NCBI RefSeq assembly: GCF_007671655.1
Contig: NZ_VCGX01000001.1
Span: 1,087,917-1,151,916, forward strand
DNA: 64,000 bases
Direction of reading: 5' to 3'
Source of the DNA: Marinobacter piscis
GTDB lineage: Bacteria; Pseudomonadota; Gammaproteobacteria; Pseudomonadales; Oleiphilaceae
The notes beneath the pieces are model-generated. The model searched no databases and had not been told where the DNA came from. It saw nothing but the letters and a program-made list of their open reading frames with translations. Below are positions 63,829 to 64,000 of the stretch, in pieces. The translations under genes and the position numbers were made by a program. Numbering within the stretch: the stretch's first letter is position 1; every line of letters starts with the position of its first letter.

Positions 63829-64000
63829 GTGAAAGGCCCACAGGATATTTTCGCACAATTACAGGGGCAGTTTGGGCAATTTGTACCCGATATGGCCCGG
63901 GCTGCCCGGGATGACTTTGAAACCCAGGCCCGAGCTACAGTCATGTCAGTGCTGTCTCGCCTGGAACTGGTTACCCGTGAAGAGTTTGATGCCCAGCAAG
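63829..64000 (+). CDS. ubiK: Ubiquinone biosynthesis accessory factor UbiK (partial, 3' end outside)
   Basis: The first 57 codons of a short protein that runs past the window end. The sequence (VKGPQDIFAQLQGQFGQF, then ATVMSVLSRLELVTREEFD) matches UbiK/YqiC, a coiled-coil trimer that assists aerobic ubiquinone synthesis. The GTG start follows GAGGTGATG. It is divergent from glnK, as in Pseudomonas. Confidence 0.85.
   Translation, partial: MKGPQDIFAQLQGQFGQFVPDMARAARDDFETQARATVMSVLSRLELVTREEFDAQQ

Overview
The window looks like chromosome of a marine gammaproteobacterium of the Marinobacter type. The evidence is the order argH / algZ-algR-hemC-hemD-hemX-hemY, the order lptM-lysA-(dapF)-DUF484-xerC, the protein sequences themselves and moderately GC-rich coding sequence; the genus is an inference from recalled family resemblance, not from a search. 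Almost all of the 64 kb is dense housekeeping sequence with one mobile element, one tRNA, several terminators and three decayed genes.

Layout. 1-0.5 kb: the 3' end of a catalase gene. 0.74-3.67 kb: an IS66-family element with matching inverted repeats and an 8-bp target duplication; its tnpC transposase is broken, but it carries an intact manganese exporter gene (mntP) with its own promoter and a manganese riboswitch. 3.7-6.2 kb: wrbA, tRNA-Arg(CCG), yaeQ and an LrgA/LrgB pair. 6.4-14.4 kb: a complete peptide ABC importer (binding protein, two permeases, two ATPases) followed by a LysR regulator and the dipeptidase PepQ, which reads as a peptide uptake and breakdown unit. 14.4-15.4 kb: Fur-box-controlled bfd, bacterioferritin, and a 52-codon remnant of phosphomannomutase. 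15.4-26.9 kb: phospholipase A, a c-type cytochrome, rep helicase, tex, gshA, a FliL-like protein, dsbB, an FKBP lipoprotein and two small conserved proteins. 26.9-31.0 kb: yheS, ppx, trxA. 31.1-34.4 kb: molybdenum cofactor genes mobA, moaE, moaD, moeA, moaB. 34.6-38.4 kb: rho, ubiD and a flavin reductase. 38.4-44.4 kb: hemCDXY with the AlgZ/AlgR two-component system, divergent from argH. 46-52.5 kb: lptM, lysA, a degraded dapF, DUF484, xerC and a large BvgS-like sensor kinase in one overlapping operon. 52.5-64 kb: small secreted protein, patatin-like outer-membrane protein, GntR regulator, cardiolipin synthase, hydrolase, thioesterase, quinone reductase, antiporter, tcdA, glnK and the start of ubiK.

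Three things stand out. First, two copies of an unusual palindromic element (15434-15545 and 31766-31874) share a conserved 53-58 nt core, while the long, near-perfect inverted arms around the core differ completely between copies; both sit between convergent genes. Second, the IS66 element has taken on a riboswitch-controlled metal exporter. Third, three genes (tnpC, dapF, a phosphomannomutase) have lost internal segments while keeping both ends, suggesting a lineage in which short-repeat deletions are common.
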